DNA of 64,000 bases, from assembly GCF_035599575.1 (NCBI RefSeq), contig NZ_CP141179.1:1984001-2048000 (forward strand). Reading direction: 5' to 3'. The DNA comes from Roseovarius sp. Pro17 (GTDB lineage Bacteria; Pseudomonadota; Alphaproteobacteria; Rhodobacterales; Rhodobacteraceae). The notes beneath the pieces are model-generated. The model was not told the origin of the DNA. It was given only the letters and a program-made list of their open reading frames with translations, and did no database searches. Shown in pieces: positions 42,081 through 50,335 of this stretch (its first letter is position 1; every line of letters begins with the position of its first letter). A program made the position numbers and the translations under genes.

Positions 42081-42914
42081 ATGATTCAAGGTGTCTGCCC
42101 CGTGTTCAAGAAGCCATACGAACAGCTCATTCCTCGCCTCGAACGGGACGCCATAGAGAAGGCTCTCGAGATGGAGAGCGGCTACGTCCTTGATTTCAGC
42201 GACAGGACCTTCGACGATTTTTTCTTCGAGACAGTTAACATCGACGCATCCGCGCAGTCACACCTTTTCAGTGGTCGCGGCACTTCAAAAGCGAAGCGCC
42301 TCCGTTCGTTCATAGAGAATGCACAGCCGTACCTCGTGGTGAAAGTTCTCCGAGAACTCTGGGAGCACCGGGAAGCACGTGTCGCGGGCTATACATCCGA
42401 CGTTCCTGACATCAACGAAAAGACGCAGGGGCTTTATTTCTCGGCCATAGCCGGCTTTGAGGGGCGGGCTGACCAGATCGACACGACGGCGATTGAGGCC
42501 TTTGGACCAAATGAAACTCTCGAGGAACTGGTCGCGTCCATTCGCCGGGATCTCGACGCGAAGAAGCCCCACGCCGCCATCGACCGCCTGCACACATATT
42601 GCATGAAGAGGTTCGCTGCCCTCATCCGGAAACACGGCGGTCCCGACTGCGGCAAGGATGACCCGCTTCATTCCCGTGCCGGAAAATACGTCAAGATTTT
42701 GCAGCAGACACACAACCTGACGCCTGTCTCCGACCGCATCGTGAAGACGCACATCGCGGTTTTTCAGGAGATGAACCCCATCCAGAATGACCAGTCCTTC
42801 GCACACGACAACGAGACGCTCGTGACGATGGACGAGGCGCGGTTCATTTTCGACAGCGTGACCGCGTTCCTGCGGTTCTCGAAAGCGATTGACGGACGCC
42901 TGTTCGAAGACTGA
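42081..42914 (+). CDS. Abortive-infection family protein (Abi_C-like)
   Basis: A 277-residue protein. The N-terminal part (LERDAIEKALEMESGYVLDF then SDRTFDDFF) and the C-terminal part (AIDRLHTYCMKRFAALIRKH, ending QNDQSFAHDNETLVTMDEAR) fit the Abi_C (PF14355) proteins linked to abortive infection. The NDxSFAHDN motif near the end is the best-conserved part of that family. It is expected to act on infected cells, mechanism unknown. Of several possible starts, the ATG at 42081 is used; a GTG at 42069 is also open. It follows directly after the truncated integrase. Confidence 0.65.
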   Translation: MIQGVCPVFKKPYEQLIPRLERDAIEKALEMESGYVLDFSDRTFDDFFFETVNIDASAQSHLFSGRGTSKAKRLRSFIENAQPYLVVKVLRELWEHREARVAGYTSDVPDINEKTQGLYFSAIAGFEGRADQIDTTAIEAFGPNETLEELVASIRRDLDAKKPHAAIDRLHTYCMKRFAALIRKHGGPDCGKDDPLHSRAGKYVKILQQTHNLTPVSDRIVKTHIAVFQEMNPIQNDQSFAHDNETLVTMDEARFIFDSVTAFLRFSKAIDGRLFED

Positions 42915-43196
42915 CACGAAAGCCGGGGCGATCACGCCGAACCCCTGCTCATCCTGCGCAATAGCCCCCTGAACAGCGGATTTCAGGGTGGTAGCAGATG
43001 GGCATTTTCAGCGTATTCGAACGAAAGAAGGCGGCGCTTTTCAGCGGGACGAGCGCTTTGGGGTCGTTCTGTCGCCTCTCGCACGGCCGCGCGGGCGGAC
43101 CCGTCACAGGCTCGCTGTCTAATGAAGCCGTTGCGTGTGATGCCGAAAAGCGCGCCGAGTCGGCGTGACACCATGCCCTTTGGGTCAATCTCGTTC

Positions 43197-43451
43197 AGAT
43201 GCACTTCCTCGCAAAGCCGCCGCTCGGACCGAATGCCCAGGCAGTAGCCCACCAGCAGCATGCGGATCAGCAGCTCGGGATCGATCGAATGGCGGCCGGT
43301 GTTGCTGTAGCAACGGGGCCAGATGCTGACGGATGTCTGACAGGTCTACGAAGCGGTCAATGGAGCGCAGCAGGTGATCCTGCGGGACGTGATCCTCAAT
43401 CGAGAACTCGTAAAACAACGCGCCTTGCGCCTCTTGCTTCGGTCCCAACAT
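43197..43451 (-). pseudogene. IS1182-family transposase remnant
   Basis: The start QGALFYEFSIEDHVPQDHLL plus RSIDRFVDLSDIRQHLAP is typical of IS1182 transposases. A frameshift follows, and MLLVGYCLGIRSERRLCEEV continues in another frame. The match ends at EEVHLN near 43197; the catalytic part is missing. The segment 42915-43196 downstream holds only unrecognised open frames. Confidence 0.7.
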
Positions 43452-43848
43452 CGCAGATCCCCCCGCATCATCGGGGATAATTAAATCAGCGCCAGCGCCC
43501 CAAATCATCAAGAGTTTTTCAACAGAATACGCCCTATGTGACCATCGCAACTTCCGGCCCTTTGCGGACCTTCAACCACAACTAAAGATGCCGCACTGTG
43601 GCGCTTCAAACCCGACATTCGCTGCGAGTGCTCAATGTGCGCAGTCATAGGAGGCCCCTGTGCGGGATTTGCCCGCCGTTCCTAAGGAGTGTCCAAATGA
43701 GTAACCTGGATAGACAGCACTTATCGCACAGGCAGGTATTGCGGATATTATAGAACTCAAGAACAACTAAAATGTCCCCAGAATCCCACGTCTTTGCGCT
43801 GCCCACATCGACCATTTCTTCAAGCAACACTTTTGCAAGGAGAGCGCA
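43452..43848. other. Upstream region of the viperin operon
   Basis: About 400 bases without a recognised gene except an 18-codon open frame at 43697. A GAGTTTTTCAACAGAATA sequence near 43508 marks the old IS end. The viperin promoter must lie here, but I find no convincing -35/-10 pair by eye. Confidence 0.4.
43697..43753 (+). CDS. Possible 18-residue leader peptide upstream of viperin
   Basis: MSNLDRQHLSHRQVLRIL, ended by TAG, preceded by TAAGGAGTG with good spacing to the ATG. It lies about 95 nt before the viperin start. The ribosome-binding site is as good as any in the region, but so short a frame can arise by chance. A leader peptide or the truncated start of a lost gene are both possible. 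Confidence 0.25.
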   Translation: MSNLDRQHLSHRQVLRIL

Positions 43849-44736
43849 GTGGAACTTCAACCTCAACTCGTCGCGAATTGGCATGTTACAGAAGCCTGCA
43901 ATTATCGTTGCAAGTTTTGCTACGCGCATTGGTCCAAACCAAAGGCTTCGGAACTTTGGCGCAATAATGCCTCGTGTAAATTTCTGATATCGGAGCTGGG
44001 CCGATTTCTGTCACCTGACAACCCGCTTTGGGAACAACGTTTTGTCCGTCGGCCGCGACTTAACATTGCCGGAGGTGAGCCAACGCTTTGGGCCGGTGAG
44101 CTCAGTCACGTGGTGGATCACGCCGTTGCAGCCGGATTTGACGTGAGTTTGATAACCAATGGCAGCCGTCCCGAGACGCTGCGTAATATTGCATCAAGAA
44201 TTTCAATGCTCGGTCTCAGTGTGGATTCCACTCGTTGCGACGGGAATTTGCGGATCGGACGGGTGGATAGAAAGGGCGCGCAAATCGGCTCGGACGATCT
44301 TATCGACTTGGTCCGCGAATTGCGCACCGCCAACCCTACACTGCAGATCAAGCTGAACACGGTCGTGAATGCGGTTAATGCCGAAGAGGATTTCTCGGCA
44401 CTCATTTCCCATATCGCGCCAGACCGTTGGAAGGCCCTACGAATGCTACCGTCCTACAATGACGAACTGACCGTGGATGAAGCGAAATTCGAAAGGTTTG
44501 TCAGCCGCCACGCCGCTTTCCGGCGCATCCTTTCCGTCGAGGATAACCCCTCGATGGTCCAGTCCTATCTTATGATCGATCCGCATGGCCGCTTCTTCCA
44601 GAACAAGCTGGACAGTAAAGGATATTACTACAGCGAACCCATCCTCGACATCGGGGTCGAGCGCGCGTTCGCGCAAATCCCATTCTCCATCGACAGGTTT
44701 CTTGCGCGATACCAGCCTCTGGAGAGCACGTCATGA
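43849..44736 (+). CDS. Prokaryotic viperin (radical SAM antiviral nucleotide dehydratase)
   Basis: A 295-residue radical SAM protein. The cluster-binding CxxxCxxC is Cys17, Cys21, Cys24 (TEACNYRCKFCYAHW); a GGEPT SAM-binding motif is at 75-79. The viperin-specific features are the asparagine-rich start (VANWHVTEACNYRC), SLITNGS (100-106), LSVDS (123-127), KLNTVVN (168-174) and SYLMIDPHGRFFQN (239-252). Known prokaryotic viperins convert a nucleoside triphosphate to its 3'-deoxy-3',4'-didehydro form, which stops viral RNA polymerases. Length matches the family. The start is GTG, set by AAGGAG six nt upstream. It overlaps the next gene by 4 nt. The usual nucleotide kinase neighbour is absent, so the base used is unknown. 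Confidence 0.87.
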   Translation: MELQPQLVANWHVTEACNYRCKFCYAHWSKPKASELWRNNASCKFLISELGRFLSPDNPLWEQRFVRRPRLNIAGGEPTLWAGELSHVVDHAVAAGFDVSLITNGSRPETLRNIASRISMLGLSVDSTRCDGNLRIGRVDRKGAQIGSDDLIDLVRELRTANPTLQIKLNTVVNAVNAEEDFSALISHIAPDRWKALRMLPSYNDELTVDEAKFERFVSRHAAFRRILSVEDNPSMVQSYLMIDPHGRFFQNKLDSKGYYYSEPILDIGVERAFAQIPFSIDRFLARYQPLESTS

Positions 44737-44951
44737 AATACTCAACCTGCAAAGAGATCGAGAAAGAGGTGCAATCGCGCGTACGAGAGGGCTGGCAGTA
44801 TTTCCGAAAACGCAAACATGGGAGGCTGGTGTCACCGACCGGTGGCTTTGTAACCGTGCCATGCACCCCCAGCGATTGCCGGGCTCTTCGCAACTTCCGG
44901 CGCGATGTGGAGCGGGTGTTGAATGGGCAGACAAAACGTCACGCAGGCTGA
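44733..44951 (+). CDS. HicA-like small protein coupled to viperin
   Basis: A 72-residue basic protein whose ATG overlaps the viperin stop (ATGA), so it is translated with viperin. Its order, EGWQYFRKRKHGRLVSPTGG, then FVTVPCTPSD and FRRDVERVL, resembles the double-stranded-RNA-binding-like fold of HicA toxins, with His29 at the position of the HicA active histidine. No HicB-like antitoxin follows. It may be an RNA-binding or RNase partner of the viperin system, or an unrelated small basic protein. Its last 13 nt overlap the convergent gene at 44939. Confidence 0.55.
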   Translation: MKYSTCKEIEKEVQSRVREGWQYFRKRKHGRLVSPTGGFVTVPCTPSDCRALRNFRRDVERVLNGQTKRHAG

Positions 44952-45970
44952 CTTGCCTGGCTCCAGCCCTCCTCCACCTCGGCCGCGGCGAGCAGAAAAG
45001 GCTTCCGCGCCTTGGTGACATTCTGCTTTTGCAGATACGTGTAGGAGCGCGCGACAAAGGCACAATAGCAAAGCCCCAAATCGAGCCAGTCGTGGAGGTC
45101 GGAGTTGGCTTTGCAGGCGTTCGAGGTTTCGCTGACGCGCTTAAGATCAGTTCGCAGCCTGTCCAATGGTGGCACGTCTCTTCCACTTGCAACCTTTGAC
45201 CATTCGATGCGTGCGCTTTCAGGATCCAAATGCGGAGAGAGCGCAGCGTAGAAGTTGGTCTTCGTTTTGTAGCCAAGTTCGCGTTGGGCCGTGTCCAGCC
45301 ATCTTGCTAACGCCAGACGCGGCCCTCTGCGGATGGCATCCCCACACGCAAGTTTCCGGAGCGACAGAACGCTCTCGGTCCTGTCTGGCCCGGTTTCGAT
45401 TAGTAAATTAAAGACAAAGACACTCGCCATGAAAATATGTATCGGCGCCATGATAACCCGCAAATCGGCGCGGTTGGTTGTTTCAAGCGTGCTGGCACAG
45501 TCGTGGAAAAGCGGAGCAACGCGGGATTTCGGCATCCGGCGTAGTTCAGAAGCGAGCGCTTGCGTCCCACCCAAGGTCAAGACCTCCTGCAAGTGATCCG
45601 AGGCAAGGACTGCGCGCTGAACGGCCTCAAGCGTATGCGCGCCTCTTTTGCGCAGACCGGGTTCCGCGATGGACCAGGCACCAAGCGGGATCACTTCGGG
45701 AGGCACATCTTGCGGGGATAGAAAAGACGGCCGGTGTTTAGCTTCAAGATGTCTGATGAACTTTGCAACCGCGGCTTTGGTAGTGTTGCCAGTCTTACGC
45801 GCTCTCGTCCAGAACCTGTGCTGAGCTTCGTTGCCACCAACGCCCCCAACACGCGGCCCGAGCATGAAGTTCTTCAAAGACACCCCAACGATGTCACAGT
45901 AGTCTTCCGGGTCGAGCAAAATTCTTGCAAGCCGCATATCGTCATTGGAGGGAATCTGGGCTTTAGTCAT
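44939..45970 (-). CDS. Unknown protein convergent with the viperin operon
   Basis: A 343-residue protein of no recognised family. It begins MTKAQIPSNDDMRLARILLD. The sequence is mostly helical and basic, with blocks such as DCASTLETTNRADLRVIMAP, a hydrophobic stretch IHIFMASVFVFNLLIET (middle) and LGLCYCAFVARSYTYLQKQN near the end. An upstream ATG at 46012 adds 14 residues. Its 3' end overlaps that of the HicA-like gene by 13 nt. GC is lower than in the core. Its position makes a role in the same island likely, but this is inference only. Confidence 0.6.
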   Translation of the reverse strand: MTKAQIPSNDDMRLARILLDPEDYCDIVGVSLKNFMLGPRVGGVGGNEAQHRFWTRARKTGNTTKAAVAKFIRHLEAKHRPSFLSPQDVPPEVIPLGAWSIAEPGLRKRGAHTLEAVQRAVLASDHLQEVLTLGGTQALASELRRMPKSRVAPLFHDCASTLETTNRADLRVIMAPIHIFMASVFVFNLLIETGPDRTESVLSLRKLACGDAIRRGPRLALARWLDTAQRELGYKTKTNFYAALSPHLDPESARIEWSKVASGRDVPPLDRLRTDLKRVSETSNACKANSDLHDWLDLGLCYCAFVARSYTYLQKQNVTKARKPFLLAAAEVEEGWSQASQPA

Positions 45971-46217
45971 CTGTTGTCTGCGTTGCCTCGGGCTTTTATC
46001 GTTTATCACCATAGGCAAATTACCTACATGCCAAATGTTGGATCTTCGTAAGCGTTCGCCGTCGGAGCTGCGGTCTTGGCACAGGCCTGAAACATCGTCA
46101 TGGGCGATTACACGAACGGCCCAAAAACTGACATTCATTAGGACGAACTTGCTGCAGTGCAGCTTCCCAAAAGCGGCCGTGGCATGAAGCGTAGCAATCA
46201 TGCGACGCCAATGTGAT

Positions 46218-46394
46218 TTAACTCGGCTTCGCGGGGCTCTCCTTTTCCCGATAGCAAGCAGAGCGTTGTCCATCCATATCAAAATATCGGAGTTCTAAGA
46301 TCGGTACCTCATGCACAACCTGCCGCCAACTGTGACATCCATACTTAGCAGGCAATTGCTCAGGGTACCGCTCGGCAATCCATTTGCCAGCGTC
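46218..46394 (-). pseudogene. 3' part of a LOTUS-domain gene, cut off by an IS
   Basis: Codons for the last 58 residues of a protein whose first part lies at 47914-48606. The segment WIAERYPEQLPAKYGCHSWR and then LELRYFDMDGQRSACYREK fits the second half of an OST-HTH/LOTUS domain, which binds RNA. Joining the two parts at the shared 9-bp sequence gives one continuous frame of 289 codons. A spurious start inside the IS (46466 or 46478) leaves an 82-86 residue frame, but this is probably a by-product. Confidence 0.7.
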
Positions 46395-46402
46395 ATCAAC
46401 AG
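46394..46402. repeat. Target-site duplication, left copy
   Basis: CATCAACAG directly before the left IS end; the same nine bases follow the right IS end at 47913-47921. Confidence 0.8.
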
Positions 46403-46487
46403 TGTCTGACGTCAGCGCCTGTGGGACAGATTTGAGGAATTGAACAACGGAGGATTTCTGGTTCATCGTAACCTTCATGGAGTGAAG

Positions 46488-46862
46488 ATGAACAAGAAAT
46501 CCGGAACGTCTAAGGACGCAGCTGACAAGCTGGTCAAGAACATCCGCCGCAAGACCCGTCAGACCTATTCGGCTGAGGAGAAGATCCGCATCGTCTTGGC
46601 GGGTCTGCGAGGCGAAGAGAGCATTTCGGTGCTCTGTCGCCGTGAAGGCATCGCCGAAAGCCTATATTACAGCTGGTCGAAGGAATTCCTTGAGGCTGGC
46701 AAGCGGCGATTGTCCGGCGACACGGCCCGGCAGGCAACGTCGCCAGAAGTCAAAGATCTGCGCTCGGAGTCACTTGCCCTGAAGGAATGCGTGGCAGACC
46801 TGACCCTTGAGAACCGTCTGCTCAAAAAAAGCATGACAGGGGCTGGGGAGGCAGAGAAATGA
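46488..46862 (+). CDS. IS transposase OrfA
   Basis: A 124-residue DNA-binding protein: a helix-turn-helix (TYSAEEKIRIVLAGLRGEES, then CRREGIAESLYYSWSKEFLE) and a C-terminal leucine-rich coiled coil (LTLENRLLKK). This is the IS3-type OrfA layout. The ATG at 46488 has GGAG in front; an open frame starts earlier at 46440. Its end overlaps OrfB by 4 nt. Confidence 0.85.
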   Translation: MNKKSGTSKDAADKLVKNIRRKTRQTYSAEEKIRIVLAGLRGEESISVLCRREGIAESLYYSWSKEFLEAGKRRLSGDTARQATSPEVKDLRSESLALKECVADLTLENRLLKKSMTGAGEAEK

Positions 46863-47839
46863 GGTATCCCGCGTCCGAGAAGCTGGAAATCATCCGAACG
46901 GTTGAAGGCTCACATCTACCGGCCAGGCAGACCCTCGACATGCTGGGCATCCCGCGCGCGACCTTCTACCGTTGGTATGATCGTTATGTCGACGGCGGCC
47001 TTGATGCCCTGGCGGACCACGCACCCCGTCCAGGTTCTGTCTGGAACCGTATTCCACAGGATCGGCGCGATGATTTGATCGAGTTCGCGCTGGAATTTGA
47101 GGCCCTGACGACACGGGAGCTGGCGGTGAAATACACCGACGAGAAGCGGTATTTTATATCTGAATCATCAGCATATCGTATTCTGAAGGAAGCTGACCTG
47201 ATCACGGCGCCCGCGCATGTGGTGATCAAGGCGGCCGACGAGTTTAAAGACAAAACCACGGCAATCAACCAGATGTGGCAGACCGATTTCACCTACTTCA
47301 AGATCATCGGGTGGGGCTGGTATTACCTCAGCACGATCCTGGACGATTACAGCCGCTACATCATTGCGTGGAAGCTCTGCAGCACCATGCGTGCTGCCGA
47401 TGTGACCGACACTATCGAGTTGGCTCTGGCGGAATCGGGTTGCGACCAGGCGGTCGTGCGCCACAAGCCGCGGCTGCTCAGCGACAACGGCTCATGCTAT
47501 ATCTCTGGCGATCTGGCCGATTGGCTGGAGGATCACAAAATGACGCACGTCCGCGGGGCGCCATTCCACCCACAGACACAAGGCAAGATCGAACGCTGGC
47601 ACCAAACTATGAAGAACCGGGTTCTGCTGGAGAATTACTACCTGCCCGGCGATCTCGAGCAGCAGATCGGGGCCTTCGTCGAATATTACAATAACCAACG
47701 ATACCACGAGAGTCTGAACAACGTCACACCCGCCGACGTCTACTTCGGCCGCGATAAAGCCATTCTCAGGGAAAGGGAGAAGATCAAGAAACAGACAATC
47801 CGACAGCGCCGCTTGCAACACCAGAAACAAGCCGCATAA
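46859..47839 (+). CDS. IS transposase OrfB (DDE integrase)
   Basis: A 326-residue integrase. A helix-turn-helix is at the start (LGIPRATFYRWYDRYVDGGL). The rve core has the catalytic triad Asp (MWQTDFTYF), Asp (LLSDNGSCY) and Glu (GKIERWHQT), with 35 residues between the second Asp and the Glu, the classic D35E. No stop or frameshift. It overlaps OrfA by 4 nt (ATGA), so both proteins are made together. Confidence 0.9.
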   Translation: MRYPASEKLEIIRTVEGSHLPARQTLDMLGIPRATFYRWYDRYVDGGLDALADHAPRPGSVWNRIPQDRRDDLIEFALEFEALTTRELAVKYTDEKRYFISESSAYRILKEADLITAPAHVVIKAADEFKDKTTAINQMWQTDFTYFKIIGWGWYYLSTILDDYSRYIIAWKLCSTMRAADVTDTIELALAESGCDQAVVRHKPRLLSDNGSCYISGDLADWLEDHKMTHVRGAPFHPQTQGKIERWHQTMKNRVLLENYYLPGDLEQQIGAFVEYYNNQRYHESLNNVTPADVYFGRDKAILREREKIKKQTIRQRRLQHQKQAA

Positions 47840-47912
47840 TCAATCACACGAACGAGCCAGAGCCTCCAATGCTCAAGCCGCTCTGATGTCCCATTTTATT
47901 TGACGACGGACA

Positions 47913-47921
47913 CATCAACAG
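47913..47921. repeat. Target-site duplication, right copy
   Basis: CATCAACAG directly after the right IS end, identical to 46394-46402. Confidence 0.8.
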
Positions 47922-48606
47922 GTGCCCACCTATCGACAGCCAACGCACCGAATGCTTCTCGTAAGGCGCTCACTATGCCCGAGGCACACCAATCTACTGT
48001 GCCATCGGGAGCAATTCCGTTGACAACCAAGTCTTTGAACATCTCCGACTGACAGACCTCTGAGAGCGCCCGCCGCGTTTTCTCCATGTCGTCAGCCCAT
48101 TCCCGAAGTTGTCCGAGGTGTTGTTCGATGCGGCTGTATGCGGTGACCAAGGTTTCTTGCGCGCCACGGCATCCATCCGAGCTCCCGAGGTCGTGCTGGT
48201 CGATGAAGTGGTGAACCAGGTTGTTCCGCAGCAGTACCAATTCTCTGAGTTCATTCTCTGCCCGGACGAAATCTGCGCCCGACAGGCCAAGTGTCATCTC
48301 CATGGTGAACCAATTGACGTTCTCAGGAGAGTTGGCCGTCGCCTCTTCGGGAGGATTCATCTCATCGACAACAACATACGATCCAAGGAGATCGCTAACC
48401 AAGATGCCGAGCGTCTTACGCGCCGTGCCGTCAATCTGCGCGGCCCGGGCCCTCTCCAAGTCATGAATTGGCCCTGAGAGCCTATGATGCGCTAACATGG
48501 CCTTGATCAGCCGCTCATACTGTTGCAACCGCAACAGGCATCGACCCAACAATCGCTGAACTTCATGCTGAAGCGTCTGCAGGTCTTCGTCATTTAACGT
48601 CGCCAT
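47914..48606 (-). pseudogene. 5' part of the IS-disrupted LOTUS-domain gene
   Basis: The first 231 codons of the interrupted gene, starting MATLNDEDLQTLQHEVQRLL. The protein is helical: a coiled N-terminus, the segment ENELRELVLLRNNLVHHFID with an RNxxxH pattern seen in HEPN-like helices, and MFKDLVVNGIAPDGTVDWCA, which starts the LOTUS winged helix. After DRWAPVD the IS begins; read-through into the IS adds five foreign residues and a stop at 47896. An RNA-binding or RNA-cutting defence-type protein is possible. Confidence 0.7.
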
Positions 48607-48859
48607 GGCGCAATCCGGTTCCTGTCTCGCTCACACCAATCATACTGCGACCCGAGACGCGATGCTGCTTATTATTCTGCCGACCCCGAAATCATTCCGA
48701 AGCTCCAGCTTCACACGGCCCAGATCCGACCTCCGAGACTTTTCAAGATGCTGCGGCACAGCCCGTCATTGCCGCCAATCGCGCAACGCGCAGCATTTTA
48801 GAGGTTCTGACCTCGGCCAGCAGACAATACTGCCGTTTGTTGATTGACCGCTACCCGAC

Positions 48860-48886
48860 TTGACACACATATATTGCATCGATACT
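48860..48886 (+). promoter_or_regulatory. Predicted promoter of the ars operon
   Basis: TTGACA (48860-48865) and GATACT (48881-48886) are 15 bp apart, ten nt before the arsR start. The short AT-rich stretch between them is a plausible ArsR operator. The 289-base gap 48607-48895 holds nothing else seen. Confidence 0.45.
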
Positions 48887-48895
48887 TCATGATTC

Positions 48896-49225
48896 ATGGA
48901 TACGAAAGACGCTCTCAAAGCCTTCGCCGCCCTTAGTCAGCCTACGCGGCTCGATGTGTTCCGCTTGCTCATCAAAGCGGGAGAAGCAGGCATGTCAGCC
49001 GGGGACATCAGCGATGCGCTCGATGTGCGCCAGAACACGATGTCGGCAAACCTTTCGATACTCGCCCAGTCGGGTCTGATCCGGAATGAGAGGGAAGGTC
49101 GCAGCATCCGCTATTTCGCCGATATGGACGGAATGCGCGCGTTGCTGGGCTTTCTGATGGAAGACTGCTGCGGTGGTTGTCCAGAACTGTGCCAGCCCGT
49201 CATTGATGAACTCATATGTTGCTAA
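48896..49225 (+). CDS. arsR: ArsR-family arsenic-responsive repressor
   Basis: A 109-residue winged-helix repressor: LSQPTRLDVFRLLIKAG, DISDALDVRQNTMSANLSIL and REGRSIRYFAD. The C-terminal Cys cluster DCCGGCPELC and the final CC would bind As(III), a site placed as in ArsR proteins with C-terminal metalloid ligands. It heads the acr3-arsC operon and should repress it. Confidence 0.9.
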   Translation: MDTKDALKAFAALSQPTRLDVFRLLIKAGEAGMSAGDISDALDVRQNTMSANLSILAQSGLIRNEREGRSIRYFADMDGMRALLGFLMEDCCGGCPELCQPVIDELICC

Positions 49226-49267
49226 GCGCCACGGGAGCTTGCTGAACTCAACCTGCGAAAGACCAAT

Positions 49268-50335
49268 ATGATCGATATACCCCACTCCACTGCAGCGGGC
49301 CTTGGGACCTTTGAACGCTGGCTGTCCGTCTGGGTGGCGCTCGCCATCGGCGCGGGGCTTCTTCTTGGCAACATCTTTCCGGGTGTCTTCTCGGCTTTGG
49401 CATCGCTCGAGATCGCTTCGGTCAATCTGCCGGTGGCGGTGCTGATCTGGGCGATGGTCTATCCTATGATGGTCGGCGTGGATTTCGGCGCGTTGCGGCA
49501 GGTGGGCGACAAGCCAAAAGGTCTGGTCGTAACGCTGGTGGTGAACTGGCTGATCAAGCCCTTCACGATGGCGGCCCTTGGCGTGCTGTTCTTCAACTAC
49601 GTCTTTGCTGGCCTGATCCCGCCGGACGACGCGCAGGCTTATCTCGCGGGCGTCATCCTGCTGGGGGCCGCACCCTGCACCGCGATGGTGTTTGTCTGGT
49701 CGAACCTCACGCGCGGCGATGCAACCTATACGCTGGTGCAGGTTAGTGTGAACGACGTGATCATGGTCTTTGCCTTCGCGCCCATCGTGGCCTTCCTGCT
49801 GGGCGTGACTGACATCGTGGTGCCGTGGGACACGTTGCTGCTGTCGGTCGGCCTCTACGTCCTGCTACCGCTTATTGCCGGCTATGTGACGCGTCAAAAC
49901 CTTGTCGCCAAGGGCGGCGAAGCGGCGGTTGACGCGTTCAAGGCCCGGGTGCAACCATTCTCGATCTTCGGGCTGCTGGTGACGGTGGTGCTGCTGTTTG
50001 GCTTTCAGGGCGAGGTCATCTTTGAGCGCCCGCTCGTCATCCTGCTGATCGCGGTGCCGCTGCTGATCCAGTCCTACGGCATCTTCTTTGTGGCTTACGG
50101 TGCGGCGCGGGCGTGGCGCATCCCTTTCAACGTGGCCGCGCCTTGCGCCATGATCGGCACGTCCAACTTCTTCGAACTGGCCGTCGCCGTCGCGATCAGC
50201 CTGTTCGGTCTGGGGTCAGGAGCGGCACTTGCCACCGTCGTCGGCGTCCTCGTCGAGGTGCCGGTGATGCTGTCGCTCGTTGCCTTCGCCAACCGCACGC
50301 AGCACTGGTTTCCAAAGGAAGGAGGTCCGTCTTGA
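49268..50335 (+). CDS. acr3: Arsenite efflux transporter Acr3
   Basis: A 355-residue transporter of the ACR3/BASS type with ten predicted helices. The conserved Cys segment [19 protein letters not shown] and the later SFGI-type motif ([20 protein letters not shown]) are present. It exports arsenite from the cytoplasm. It is 42 nt after arsR, and its stop codon overlaps the arsC start. Confidence 0.92.
   Translation: MIDIPHSTAAGLGTFERWLSVWVALAIGAGLLLGNIFPGVFSALASLEIASVNLPVAVLIWAMVYPMMVGVDFGALRQVGDKPKGLVVTLVVNWLIKPFTMAALGVLFFNYVFAGLIPPDDAQAYLAGVILLGAAPCTAMVFVWSNLTRGDATYTLVQVSVNDVIMVFAFAPIVAFLLGVTDIVVPWDTLLLSVGLYVLLPLIAGYVTRQNLVAKGGEAAVDAFKARVQPFSIFGLLVTVVLLFGFQGEVIFERPLVILLIAVPLLIQSYGIFFVAYGAARAWRIPFNVAAPCAMIGTSNFFELAVAVAISLFGLGSGAALATVVGVLVEVPVMLSLVAFANRTQHWFPKEGGPS

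Larger units (their letters stand above)
46403..47912 (+). mobile_element. Complete insertion sequence with IS3-type orfA/orfB
   Basis: A 1510-bp element. The two ends are 26-bp imperfect inverted repeats: TGTCTGACGTCA...TGGGACA (46403-46428) against TGTCCGTCGTCA...TGGGACA read from 47912 inward, 17 of 26 bases equal. It carries two intact overlapping genes for a DDE transposase. Nine-base direct repeats flank it, longer than the 3-5 bp usual for IS3, so the exact group is open. It interrupts a LOTUS-domain gene in frame. Intact genes and repeats suggest a recent insertion. Confidence 0.82.

Noticed and set aside
43849..44736. MoaA or an anaerobic sulfatase-maturing radical SAM enzyme
   Set aside because: There is no C-terminal iron-sulfur cluster motif, and the IDPHGRFFQN end and KLNTVVN motif fit viperin.
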